From assembly GCA_026706445.1 (NCBI GenBank), contig JAPOYT010000090.1, positions 1 through 51,288 on the forward strand: 51,288 nucleotides of DNA. Direction: 5' to 3'. Every line of letters begins with the position of its first letter. Within the stretch, counting starts at the first letter, position 1. The notes beneath the pieces are model-generated. The model ran no database searches. It had not been told where the DNA came from and worked only from the letters and a program-made list of their open reading frames with translations. Of the stretch, positions 44,850 to 51,288 are shown piece by piece. The translations under genes were made by a program, and so were the position numbers. The DNA comes from Chloroflexota bacterium (lineage in GTDB: Bacteria; Chloroflexota; Anaerolineae; Aggregatilineales; Phototrophicaceae).

Positions 44850-45902
44850 TCAGATGGTCTCAAGAACCGATGTCAATACGTCAATCGCCCGCAAGTAATC
44901 GTCGAGGTTGGTATGTTCATCGGGCGTATGATCCAGCGCCGAATCGCCCGGTCCGTATGCCACGATCGGACAGTTCCAGCGCGGTCCGACGATGTTCATA
45001 TCGGATGTTCCAGTCTTATTGACGAAGCGCGGAACGCCGCCGGAAGCGCGAATCGCGCGCCGGAACTGACGGCTTAAGGCGCTGTTTCTGTCTCCGCTGA
45101 AGGCGCATTCCGCGCCACGCGCCGTGACCCTTGCGCCATCGCCGGCGGGGAATTCGCGCGCGATTTGAGCCGGCGCTACTTTCGGCGGCAGACGAAAGCC
45201 GACCATCATCTCGGCGATGCCATTGACACCCTCTTGCCAAGTGTTGATATCGCGGATCGACGCGTCAAGGCGCGCAAACAGCGAAGCGATGCCATCATTG
45301 AAATCGTCACAGTAGGTTTCGATGTCCCGCCAATATGTCAGCGCGCGTTCGGCCGGGCTGGGCGCTTCGCCCGCGCTATGCGATAAACCGCCCTCCCAAT
45401 GCCAGTCGAGCAGCAGCCGCCCCTTATAACCCAAGGTGATGCGATCCCATTGCGACGGCTCGCCGATGACGCAAGATTCCGGCTGGTATTGGCTTAAGGC
45501 GTAATGCGCGCCGCGGCTGGTGGCCGCCTCTTCTTCCACCGCGCCAATGACGATGACTTGTAGATCCTCAGGCAGCCGGGCTCGGCACGCCGCCACCGCG
45601 AAGGCGCATAGCGGACCCTTGGCGTCGACAGCGCCGCGGCCGTAAAGCAGCCGTCCCTCCTGCCGAACCGGCGGGAAACCGGCGAAGGTATCGATATGCC
45701 CGAGCAGCACGATTTGCCGCGGGCCCGAGCCCATGATGCCGACGGCGTTGCCGGCCTCATCAACGAAGCTTTCGTCGTAGGCAAATGTCGCCATCCATGC
45801 CCTAAGGAATTCGGCGGCTTCCGACTCATGGCGCGATAGGCTGGGAATCGCCACCAGATCGCGCAGCAGTTCTTCGGCGCTGCGGTCAGATACGCTGCTC
45901 AT
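44850..45902 (-). CDS. lysK: [LysW]-lysine hydrolase
   Basis: 350 residues, M20 metallopeptidase family. Metal ligands and catalytic residues are visible: His69 and Asp71 (LLGHIDTF), Asp93 (GRGAVDAKGP), catalytic Glu123 with Glu124 (GAVEEEA), Glu148 (GEPS), and a C-terminal His in DHTPDEHTN. It releases free lysine from the C-terminal Glu of LysW in the last step of the carrier pathway; ornithine would be released in an arginine variant. It starts 3 nt after lysJ. Confidence 0.92.
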   Translation of the reverse strand: MSSVSDRSAEELLRDLVAIPSLSRHESEAAEFLRAWMATFAYDESFVDEAGNAVGIMGSGPRQIVLLGHIDTFAGFPPVRQEGRLLYGRGAVDAKGPLCAFAVAACRARLPEDLQVIVIGAVEEEAATSRGAHYALSQYQPESCVIGEPSQWDRITLGYKGRLLLDWHWEGGLSHSAGEAPSPAERALTYWRDIETYCDDFNDGIASLFARLDASIRDINTWQEGVNGIAEMMVGFRLPPKVAPAQIAREFPAGDGARVTARGAECAFSGDRNSALSRQFRRAIRASGGVPRFVNKTGTSDMNIVGPRWNCPIVAYGPGDSALDHTPDEHTNLDDYLRAIDVLTSVLETI

Positions 45903-45905
45903 CGC

Positions 45906-47072
45906 TTATCCCAATACCGCTTTAATGGCTGCTGCAATCACCGAAAGTTGCTCTCGACTAATGATTAGCGGCGGCAGCAGGCGCAGGGTATTGAGTCCGG
46001 CGGGCAGGGCGAGCGCGCCCTCTTCTTGCAGCGCCTTCAAAACGGGCGTCACACGGCCTCTCAACTCCAAGCCCACCATCAAGCCCCGTCCGCGCAGCTG
46101 GCGCACTCCGCGCAATTCAAGCCCGGCCAGCTCCTTTATGAACCACTCGCCATTCACGCGCGCCTTTTCCACCAGTCCCTCATCGCGAATTGCCGATATT
46201 GCGGCGACCGCAGCGGCGCAAGCGAGCGGATTGCCGCCGAAGGTGCTGCCGTGGGTGGCGCGCCCGATAGGACCATGAGCCTCGCGCCAGCAGACCGCGC
46301 CCATCGGCAGGCCGCCAGCGATCGCCTTGCCTACCGCTATGATGTCGGGCGCGATGCCCGCGTGTTCAAAGCCGAACCACTCGCCGGTGCGCCCGAACCC
46401 GGTTTGAATCTCGTCTATGATCAACATTGCGCCTGTCTGGTCACAACGCTCGCGCAGCGCCCCCAAATAACCGTCAGCGGCGGGATGCACGCCACCTTCG
46501 CCCTGAATGGGCTCCACGACAACGGCGGCTGTTGATTCGGTGATGGCGCCTCGCGCCGCGTCGATGTCGTTGTAAGCGACATATTCGACGGTCGGCAGCC
46601 AATCTTGAAAAGGCTTGCGGTACTTCTGCGTCCAGGTCAGCGACAGCGCCCCGGTAGTACGCCCATGGAATGAGCGCTTGGCCGCGACGATGCCATCGCG
46701 TCCCGTGAGCAGTTTCGCCACTTTCAGCGCGCCTTCGATCGCTTCGGCGCCGCTGTTGCATAAGAAAAACCGATTGAGATCGGCTGGCGTGACACTGGCG
46801 AGCAATGGGTAGAGCTCGGCCCGCCGGTCGTTGTAAAAGGATTCATGGCTCGTAATCAGCCTGGCCGCTTGCTCGCTGATCGCCGAGACGACCGCCGGAT
46901 GGCAATGCCCCAGCGCCGCCACACCCTGGCCGCTGGTGGCGTCCAGATAGCGATTGCCCAATTGGTCGAAAGCGTAAACACCTTCGCCGCGAACTAAAGC
47001 AGTCGGCCGTTTGCCGTAAGCGCCAGAACCGTAGCGATCTTCAATTTCGAACAGCGTTGCCGTTTCAATCAT
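45906..47072 (-). CDS. lysJ: [LysW]-aminoadipate semialdehyde aminotransferase
   Basis: 388 residues, class III PLP aminotransferase of the ArgD/LysJ type. The cofactor lysine is Lys249 (AVGKAIAGGLPMGA), with Asp220 (LIIDEIQTGFGRTG) contacting the PLP ring; NSGAEAIEGALK and FHGRTTGALS are present. It transfers an amino group from glutamate to the LysW-bound semialdehyde, giving LysW-lysine. Its start overlaps the lysZ stop (ATGA). Homology alone cannot distinguish it from acetylornithine aminotransferase; the operon does. Confidence 0.92.
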   Translation of the reverse strand: MIETATLFEIEDRYGSGAYGKRPTALVRGEGVYAFDQLGNRYLDATSGQGVAALGHCHPAVVSAISEQAARLITSHESFYNDRRAELYPLLASVTPADLNRFFLCNSGAEAIEGALKVAKLLTGRDGIVAAKRSFHGRTTGALSLTWTQKYRKPFQDWLPTVEYVAYNDIDAARGAITESTAAVVVEPIQGEGGVHPAADGYLGALRERCDQTGAMLIIDEIQTGFGRTGEWFGFEHAGIAPDIIAVGKAIAGGLPMGAVCWREAHGPIGRATHGSTFGGNPLACAAAVAAISAIRDEGLVEKARVNGEWFIKELAGLELRGVRQLRGRGLMVGLELRGRVTPVLKALQEEGALALPAGLNTLRLLPPLIISREQLSVIAAAIKAVLG

Positions 47073-47878
47073 GCGCTAAACCTCGTGCCAGCTCCAGCAA
47101 GCGCCCGCGACACCGGATCGTTAACTCGTCCGTCTGCAATGATGACGCGTCCTACACCCTGCGTGAGCGCCTCCTGCGCGGCGAGCACCTTTCGTTTCAT
47201 ACGACCCTGCGCCCAATCCAGCGCGCTGTTAATCCGCGTCATGGGCACTTCAGCGACTAATGAAGATTCGTCCGGGAAGCGGCGATACAGCCCGCCGACA
47301 TTGCTCAAGATGACGAGCGCTTGGGCGTCGAGAGCGCCAGCCACCGCGGCCGCCGCGCGGTCGCCATCGACATTGAGCAAACCATCGCCGCTCTGCGCCA
47401 TTGGCGGCAGCACTGGCGCCTGAGCCTGCTCGAGCGCCCGTCGCAGCAGCGCCGCGTCCACATCAGTGATGGATCCGCTGTGATCATCGCGGACGACGCG
47501 CGCGCGTCCCTTCACGACCGCGCGGATGGCCGTCTTGCGCTTGCCCAGAAGCGCCACATCTTCGCCGACGAATCCGATCGCCTTTAGCCCGCGCTCTTGC
47601 AAGGCGGATTCCACCTGCGCGTTCGCCAATTCGGCGGCGCGAACGTAAATGTCGCGCACGGCCGGCGGCGTATAACGTGAACTGTGCCCGGAAGGCGACG
47701 TAAGCGATTGCACCTCGACGCCACTCTCCAGACAGAGTCGGTTCATGATGGCGCTGACGCCGTGGACGACCACCAGCGGACGCCGCCGACCGATCGCCGC
47801 CAAATCATCGCAAGCGGCATTAAGATCCAAGCCTTCGCCGCCACCCAACTTCACCACCAGCAGTTCTCTTCCCGACAT
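47069..47878 (-). CDS. lysZ: [LysW]-aminoadipate kinase
   Basis: 269 residues, amino acid kinase family (ArgB-like). N-terminal VVKLGGGEGLD binds phosphate, VVHGVSAIMNRL replaces the usual VHGGG loop, SGHSSRYTP and GEDVALLGKRKT are characteristic of the LysW branch, and the C-terminal NVGGLYRRFPDESSLV and GRMKRKVLAAQEAL are canonical AAK sites. It phosphorylates the side-chain carboxylate of LysW-bound aminoadipate. It starts 14 nt after lysY. Confidence 0.92.
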   Translation of the reverse strand: MSGRELLVVKLGGGEGLDLNAACDDLAAIGRRRPLVVVHGVSAIMNRLCLESGVEVQSLTSPSGHSSRYTPPAVRDIYVRAAELANAQVESALQERGLKAIGFVGEDVALLGKRKTAIRAVVKGRARVVRDDHSGSITDVDAALLRRALEQAQAPVLPPMAQSGDGLLNVDGDRAAAAVAGALDAQALVILSNVGGLYRRFPDESSLVAEVPMTRINSALDWAQGRMKRKVLAAQEALTQGVGRVIIADGRVNDPVSRALAGAGTRFSA

Positions 47879-47892
47879 GACTGCGCCGCCCT

Positions 47893-48918
47893 CTAGGGAT
47901 AGATGCCGGGAAACTCGAGCCCGGCGGTTTCTTCCAGCTCGTACATGAGGTTCATCGATTGCACGGCGCTGCCGGCTGCGCCCTTGCCTAAATTGTCCAG
48001 CGCCGCGATGACGACCAGATGCTTCCCGTCGTCATCGAGCTCAAAGCCGATATCACAGAAATTTGTGCCCGCCACGACGCGCGGCTCCGGCAGGCGATGC
48101 AAGCCAACCTTGCCGCTCACCAGCCGCAGGAAGGGCTCATCGCGGTATTGCCCGCGGTAGAGCCGCCATATATCGCGTTCCACTTTGGCTTCCTTCAAAT
48201 AACAATGCGCCAGCAAATGAACGCCGCGCACCATCTCGATGGCCGTGACGGAAAAATGAATCGGAATATCTTCGCCCAATACCAACTGCGCTTCTGCCAA
48301 GTGCCTATGTCCGGTCGCTTTATAGCTGCGCACGGCGCCGCTGCGAATTGGATGATGCGATCCCGGATTGCTCTTGTTGCCGCCCTCCGATGAACCGACC
48401 TTAATCTCGATGGCGGCGCGCTCAAGCAAACCCGCCCGAACTAGCGGCAGCAGCGCAAGATTGACCGCCGTTGCGTTGCAGCCAACCCCGCTGACGTATT
48501 TCGCGCCGCGCAGGGAATCGCGATTGACTTCGGGCAAGCCATAGACGAAGCGGTAGAGCCAGCGCGGCGCCGGATGAGGCTGGCCATAGAATCGCTCGTA
48601 GGTGGCGGCGCAATCGAGGCGAAAATCGGCTGAGAGATCAATCAGCTTGTCCGCCAGATTCGCGTAATGCTCAATATTGCGCGCGACTGTGCCATGCGGC
48701 AGCGCCAGAATTAAGAGATCGCATGCTTCCAAAGCATCAGGATGAATGAACTTCAGTCGAGAGACGCCGCGCAGATTCGGATGCGCAGTGTGCGCGTAGC
48801 GCCCCGCATGTTCGCGGCTCGTGATCTGCGTCGCGTCGACCTGAGGGTGAAAGCGCAGCAGCCGCAGCAGCTCGCCGCCGGTATAACCGCTGCCGCCAAC
48901 GATGCCCGCGCGTATCAC
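47893..48918 (-). CDS. lysY: [LysW]-aminoadipyl phosphate reductase
   Basis: 341 residues, ArgC/ASADH-type NADPH-dependent reductase. The nucleotide-binding loop is GGSGYTGGE (8-16), and the catalytic cysteine is Cys147 in [17 protein letters not shown]; the C-terminal block [34 protein letters not shown] is family-typical (cited by its final [10 protein letters not shown]). It reduces the LysW-aminoadipyl phosphate to the semialdehyde. It begins with GTG overlapping the lysX stop (GTGA). Confidence 0.93.
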   Translation of the reverse strand: MIRAGIVGGSGYTGGELLRLLRFHPQVDATQITSREHAGRYAHTAHPNLRGVSRLKFIHPDALEACDLLILALPHGTVARNIEHYANLADKLIDLSADFRLDCAATYERFYGQPHPAPRWLYRFVYGLPEVNRDSLRGAKYVSGVGCNATAVNLALLPLVRAGLLERAAIEIKVGSSEGGNKSNPGSHHPIRSGAVRSYKATGHRHLAEAQLVLGEDIPIHFSVTAIEMVRGVHLLAHCYLKEAKVERDIWRLYRGQYRDEPFLRLVSGKVGLHRLPEPRVVAGTNFCDIGFELDDDGKHLVVIAALDNLGKGAAGSAVQSMNLMYELEETAGLEFPGIYP

Positions 48919-49793
48919 GCCACCACTCCGATTTGCCCGATGACGAAGTCAATGACTTCTTGCGCGATGTCGACGCCGGTGGGTTGGCTGCTGTTGCGAA
49001 ATTCCATCGTGTGGTTGATCTCGTTGACGACAAAATTGCCCCGCGCGTCTTCCAGCAGATCAACCGCCAGAATGCCGCCGCCGACCGCATCAGCCGCGCG
49101 CACGCAAATATCATCAAGTTCTTCGGTAACCGGGCAATTCGTCGCCAGCCCGCCCCGCGCGGTATTGGTGATCCAGTGATTGGATTCGCGGTAGATCGCG
49201 GCAATCGTGCGATCGCCTACCACGAAGGCGCGGATATCGCGTCCCGGCTTGTCAACATATTCTTGCACGTAATAGGTGTGATGATTGTAATCGCCCAAGG
49301 TCTGCCGATGCTCCAATATCGCCTCGGCGCTGTCCCGGTTGTGGACGCGCGCCAGCAGCCGGCCCCAGGAGCCGGTCACCGGTTTCAGCACGGCCGGATA
49401 CTTGACATCTTCAATCGCCTGCATCGCGCTATCCGGCGTGAAGGCGACGCGCGTATGCGGCTGCGGGATGCCCTGTTTCATGAAGGCGATGCTGGTCCGC
49501 AGTTTGTCGCTGCAGGTCGCTGCCGTCTCATAGGTGTTGAAACTGCGCAAGCCCCAGCTATTCAGGATCGCCAGCGCGTACATGCCGCGCGATGTGCTGA
49601 CGCAGCGCTCGAAGACCAGGTCGTATTCGCGCCAGGCGCTGCCAGAGGGCGCCAGCTGCTCGGCGCCGCAAGTGATATCGAAGTTCAATTCGCGATCCAG
49701 GATGATGTCCGGGCTGATGTCACGCTTGTTGAACGCGGCCAGGATCAGCTTTTCTTCCGCGCGAATATGAGTGACGAGCAGGGCGACGCGCAT
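48915..49793 (-). CDS. lysX: LysW-aminoadipate ligase
   Basis: 292 residues, RimK-like ATP-grasp enzyme. It shows the N-terminal [17 protein letters not shown], the central ATP-binding [16 protein letters not shown] and [18 protein letters not shown], the substrate-loop NTARGG, and the metal-ligand NEINHTMEF. It forms a peptide-like bond between the gamma-carboxyl of the C-terminal Glu of LysW and the amino group of alpha-aminoadipate. Glutamate-specific ArgX is very similar, and I cannot settle specificity from sequence alone. It starts 5 nt after the lysW stop. Confidence 0.93.
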   Translation of the reverse strand: MRVALLVTHIRAEEKLILAAFNKRDISPDIILDRELNFDITCGAEQLAPSGSAWREYDLVFERCVSTSRGMYALAILNSWGLRSFNTYETAATCSDKLRTSIAFMKQGIPQPHTRVAFTPDSAMQAIEDVKYPAVLKPVTGSWGRLLARVHNRDSAEAILEHRQTLGDYNHHTYYVQEYVDKPGRDIRAFVVGDRTIAAIYRESNHWITNTARGGLATNCPVTEELDDICVRAADAVGGGILAVDLLEDARGNFVVNEINHTMEFRNSSQPTGVDIAQEVIDFVIGQIGVVA

Positions 49794-49798
49794 AAGAC

Positions 49799-49975
49799 TT
49801 ATTCTCCCCAGTCTTCTTCCACCTCGGGCGCCAACTCAAGTTCAATCGGATCCAGGTTCATGATCTCAAGCTCGGTGCCGCATTCAGCGCAAGACAGCAA
49901 CTCGTTCTCCATGGCGTCGGACGGGATATCGACTTCGCCATCGCATTCCGGGCAAAGCGGCGTTTCACTGGTCAT
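49799..49975 (-). CDS. lysW: Lysine biosynthesis amino-group carrier protein LysW
   Basis: 58 residues, small and highly acidic. Two CxxC pairs (Cys8-P-E-Cys11 and Cys29-A-E-Cys32) form the N-terminal zinc ribbon, and the protein ends Glu-Asp-Trp-Gly-Glu, the hallmark of LysW; the final Glu58 carries the substrate. AGGAG lies 8 nt before the ATG. The carrier protects the amino group and presents the substrate electrostatically to the LysX, LysZ, LysY, LysJ and LysK enzymes encoded directly after it. The attenuator terminator sits 26-37 nt upstream of its start. Confidence 0.97.
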   Translation of the reverse strand: MTSETPLCPECDGEVDIPSDAMENELLSCAECGTELEIMNLDPIELELAPEVEEDWGE

Positions 49976-50000
49976 CGCGAATTCTCCTGTAGCAATAGCT

Positions 50001-50030
50001 CAAAACAAAAAACCCGCCGTATGGGCGGGC
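50001..50030 (-). terminator. Attenuator terminator before lysW (regions 3 and 4)
   Basis: Read on the minus strand: stem CCCGCC (50029-50024), loop CATAC (50023-50019), GGCGGG (50018-50013), then six T (50012-50007), G, and four T. This is a textbook Rho-independent terminator, oriented against lysW and placed just before it, so transcripts from the promoter at 50195-50223 must pass it to reach the lys operon. Confidence 0.9.
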
Positions 50031-50070
50031 GCCTGTTAGAGTTCTAAATCCAGCGCAAACAAGCCCATAC
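50019..50070 (-). promoter_or_regulatory. Antiterminator pairing (regions 2 and 3) of the lys attenuator
   Basis: Region 2, GTATGGGC (50070-50063, beginning right after the leader stop codon), is exactly complementary to region 3, GCCCATAC (50026-50019), which is the loop and the inner stem bases of the terminator. A second block, GCGC (50056-50053) with GCGC (50032-50029), can extend it across an internal loop. Pairing 2:3 and the terminator 3:4 share bases 50024-50026 and 50029, so they cannot coexist. Confidence 0.85.
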
Positions 50071-50094
50071 TTAGCGGGTGCGGGTCTTCTTCAC
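50057..50094 (-). promoter_or_regulatory. Anti-antiterminator helix (regions 1 and 2) over the Lys codons
   Basis: Bases of leader codons 13-17 (GTG AAG AAG ACC C, 50094-50082) can pair with region 2 and its downstream bases (GGG CTT G TTT GC, 50066-50055). The helix has C84-G64, C83-G65, C82-G66, then a bulged A, AAG with CTT, one G/G mismatch, and further A-T, G-T and G-C pairs: about eleven pairs in all. It would sequester region 2 and let the terminator form whenever ribosomes do not stall on the Lys codons. Confidence 0.7.
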
Positions 50095-50130
50095 CTTCGT
50101 GCCGCCGTTTGCACTGCCGATCGCGCTCAT
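50071..50130 (-). CDS. Lys/Arg-rich leader peptide of the lysW operon
   Basis: A 19-codon ORF reading MSAIGSANGGTKVKKTRTR, ATG at 50130 and TAA at 50071. Three Lys codons (12, 14, 15, all AAG) and two Arg codons (17, 19, both CGC) fall in its last eight residues, next to the competing RNA helices. The ribosome site is weak (only AAG-rich sequence before ATG; a GGAG lies 17 nt away), but initiation need only be modest in a leader. It starts about 58 nt after the predicted transcription start. I read it as the sensor peptide of an attenuator, not a functional protein. Confidence 0.82.
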   Translation of the reverse strand: MSAIGSANGGTKVKKTRTR

Positions 50131-50194
50131 CTTTACTTGCCAAGAATCTCCGAGTCGATCCAAGCGCTAACTTTATCGCTTGTAACGAGTTTCC

Positions 50195-50223
50195 ACTATA
50201 ATCAATTTGTACGAAAAATACAA
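50195..50223 (-). promoter_or_regulatory. Sigma70-like promoter of the lysW leader and operon
   Basis: Read on the minus strand: TTGTAT (50223-50218), a 17-nt spacer, and TATAGT (50200-50195, 5 of 6). Transcription would start near 50188, giving a leader of about 210 nt to lysW. AT-rich sequence further upstream (50224-50243) could serve as an UP element. It starts 20 nt after the stop of the kinase-like gene. Confidence 0.75.
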
Positions 50224-50243
50224 CACTCCTAACTATTCACTAA

Positions 50244-51110
50244 CTAATAACCAAATCGCGCAAGAGACTCCTTCAAAGGCGGAACGTATTTGGCGCCAAA
50301 TATGGTCAGATGTATCAGCAAGGGATACAGATTGTAGATATGGCGTCTCATTGTATAAAAGTCGTCTTCAATCGGAATCGTATTGCGGTAGGCCTGAAAG
50401 AACTCGTCCCCAGTGCCGCTGAACAAAGTCATGTAAGCCAGCTCCATTTCGTTATGCGCGTAATAGAGGGCTGGATCGAGTATGCCCGCCACCCGGCCAG
50501 CGCGGGAAATCACATTGCTTTTCCACATATCGCCGTGGATCAACACTGGCTTTTCCGGCTCGATCAGAAACTCATCCACCCGATCGGCGATGCGATTAAG
50601 CCGCTGCTCAAGCTCGGCCGGAAGTTCACCTGACGTCCGCGCGACGCCGATCATGTAAACCAGCCGCTTCTCACGGAAAAACTCGATCCAGGAGTTCATC
50701 CGCCCATTGGGCTGATGCAGCGGACCGATCAAGGTGTCGCGTTCGTGACCATAGCTCGGACCCGTCACCTGATGGCAGCGGGCGAGCAATTCGCCGAGAT
50801 GACGCAGGCTTTCGCCTTCCCACTCGATTCGCCCGTCCACGAATTCCATAAGCAGCAGGTTCGCCTCGTCGTGCAATACTTCGGGAACGGGCAAGCCGGA
50901 ATGCTCGCGCAAATAGCGGAGCATATAGGCCTCGATGCTGAGGTCGTGGCCGCCATCTCCGATTTTGGCTACGACTGATTCACCCTTGTCCAGCTCGACG
51001 CGCATAACCTGGCTGATCATGCCGCCGGCGAGAGGCTGCCAAGCCCGCGCGCGCCGCTGCAGCGCTCGCTCAATTGCTAGCTGATTCGCCCTATCCATGA
51101 TGCCGTCCAT
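50244..51110 (-). CDS. Fructosamine kinase family protein (FN3K/APH-like)
   Basis: 288 residues, protein-kinase-like phosphotransferase fold. It has LAGGMISQVMRV with VVAKIG (nucleotide-binding Lys), LLLMEFVDG at the hinge, the catalytic loop LIHGDMWKSNVI (Asp and Asn) and the metal-binding ILDPALYYAHNEMELAYM, a block typical of fructosamine-3-kinases rather than antibiotic kinases. Such enzymes phosphorylate ketosamines on glycated lysine and trigger their release. The start may instead be Met5. It lies upstream of, and on the same strand as, the lys operon, whose promoter begins 20 nt after its stop. Confidence 0.87.
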   Translation of the reverse strand: MDGIMDRANQLAIERALQRRARAWQPLAGGMISQVMRVELDKGESVVAKIGDGGHDLSIEAYMLRYLREHSGLPVPEVLHDEANLLLMEFVDGRIEWEGESLRHLGELLARCHQVTGPSYGHERDTLIGPLHQPNGRMNSWIEFFREKRLVYMIGVARTSGELPAELEQRLNRIADRVDEFLIEPEKPVLIHGDMWKSNVISRAGRVAGILDPALYYAHNEMELAYMTLFSGTGDEFFQAYRNTIPIEDDFYTMRRHIYNLYPLLIHLTIFGAKYVPPLKESLARFGY

Positions 51111-51130
51111 CTGCGCTCTTCAACCACAGG

Positions 51131-51185
51131 AAGTGTATCCATTTCGGTTGAAATAGGTAAATTGCATCCACCTGACAGTCTGTAA
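51131..51185 (-). repeat. Terminal half of the MITE-like repeat, inverted
   Basis: This stretch is the near-identical reverse complement of 16382-16434, starting with AAGTGTATC, four bases, then TCGGTTGAAAT, and continuing through the CATCCACCTGACAG core. Similarity is lost after 51185, before the hairpin module. The remaining ~100 bases to the window edge contain no gene I can support; a GGGGGCGAGCC stretch near 51241 resembles a hairpin arm of the same family. Confidence 0.75.
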
Positions 51186-51288
51186 GGCTTGTCCGCTACT
51201 GTGTCAATTCAAATCAACGGAAATTGAAACAGGATTCTGCGGGGGCGAGCCACCGCTGCGCGTAGGTCGCGTAGACACTGACCGCCGA

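Noticed and set aside
50025-50148. An alternative overlapping leader ORF on the minus strand starting at a TTG behind GGAG and passing through a Lys-Arg-Arg triplet
   Set aside because: It has a better-placed ribosome site, but it starts with TTG, runs past region 2 and ends near the terminator, and its basic codons are not aligned with region 1. The ATG ORF ending KVKKTRTR fits attenuator geometry far better.
49976-50200. Lysine riboswitch (L box) upstream of lysW
   Set aside because: The ~210-nt leader contains a translated ORF and simple competing helices; I see none of the five-helix junction or conserved internal-loop sequence of the lysine riboswitch.

Overview
The window carries about 40 protein genes, no rRNA or tRNA that I can recognise, and no CRISPR array. 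It looks like a moderately GC-rich bacterial chromosome segment, most likely from a Chloroflexota (Anaerolineae-like) member. That placement is an inference. It rests on the complete LysW-type aminoadipate lysine pathway, the Thr/Pro/Ser/Ala-rich linkers and tails on exported proteins, and the mix of CT398-like zinc-ribbon, DUF2085, PD40-propeller and FlgD-like surface proteins. Copies of one short interspersed repeat lie at both window ends, so the window may be a whole contig broken at repeats.

Layout. 1-270: half of a MITE-like repeat. 270-6565: a DsbA-like anchored thioredoxin, HIT protein, FabG, a PD40 lipoprotein and Lon. 6771-9903: a surface/glycosylation set (FlgD-like Ig protein and two GT2 glycosyltransferases). 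9943-14006: long-form HPF, ComF, PgeF, YggS, YggT and a CT398-like coiled-coil zinc-ribbon protein. 14188-17270: a polytopic membrane protein, a HEAT-like protein, a complete 190-bp MITE-like element and a PspA-like protein. 17284-25702: DUF2085, TlpA and a CcdA-PPC-TlpA fusion in one operon, then CCA-adding enzyme, a small membrane protein, a UbiA-family prenyltransferase, an M1-like lipoprotein peptidase and a VOC protein. 25710-29462: PEP carboxylase divergent from glutamate formiminotransferase. 29485-38767: a seven-gene operon behind a clear sigma70-type promoter, joining an oligopeptide-type ABC importer to HyuA/HyuB (hydantoinase/oxoprolinase family). 38789-50223: ComM, then the lysine genes. 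50244-51110: a fructosamine-kinase-like protein.

The lysine region is the centre of interest. lysW-lysX-lysY-lysZ-lysJ-lysK-hcs form a tight minus-strand operon. lysT-lysU lie further downstream on the same strand, separated by an oppositely oriented MFS transporter gene. lysW encodes only 58 residues and is recognised by two CxxC pairs and a C-terminal EDWGE. Homoisocitrate dehydrogenase and the aminoadipate aminotransferase are not in the window.

The apparently empty 250 bp upstream of lysW hold a complete ribosome-mediated attenuator, readable base by base. It has a sigma70-like promoter with a 17-nt spacer, a 19-codon leader peptide ending Thr-Lys-Val-Lys-Lys-Thr-Arg-Thr-Arg-stop, and a strong Rho-independent terminator just before lysW. 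Two alternative helices compete: region 1 (the Lys codons) with region 2, and region 2 with region 3, the latter dismantling the terminator. The mix of Lys and Arg codons suggests that the operon may sense both amino acids, and possibly that the LysW system also serves arginine synthesis here.
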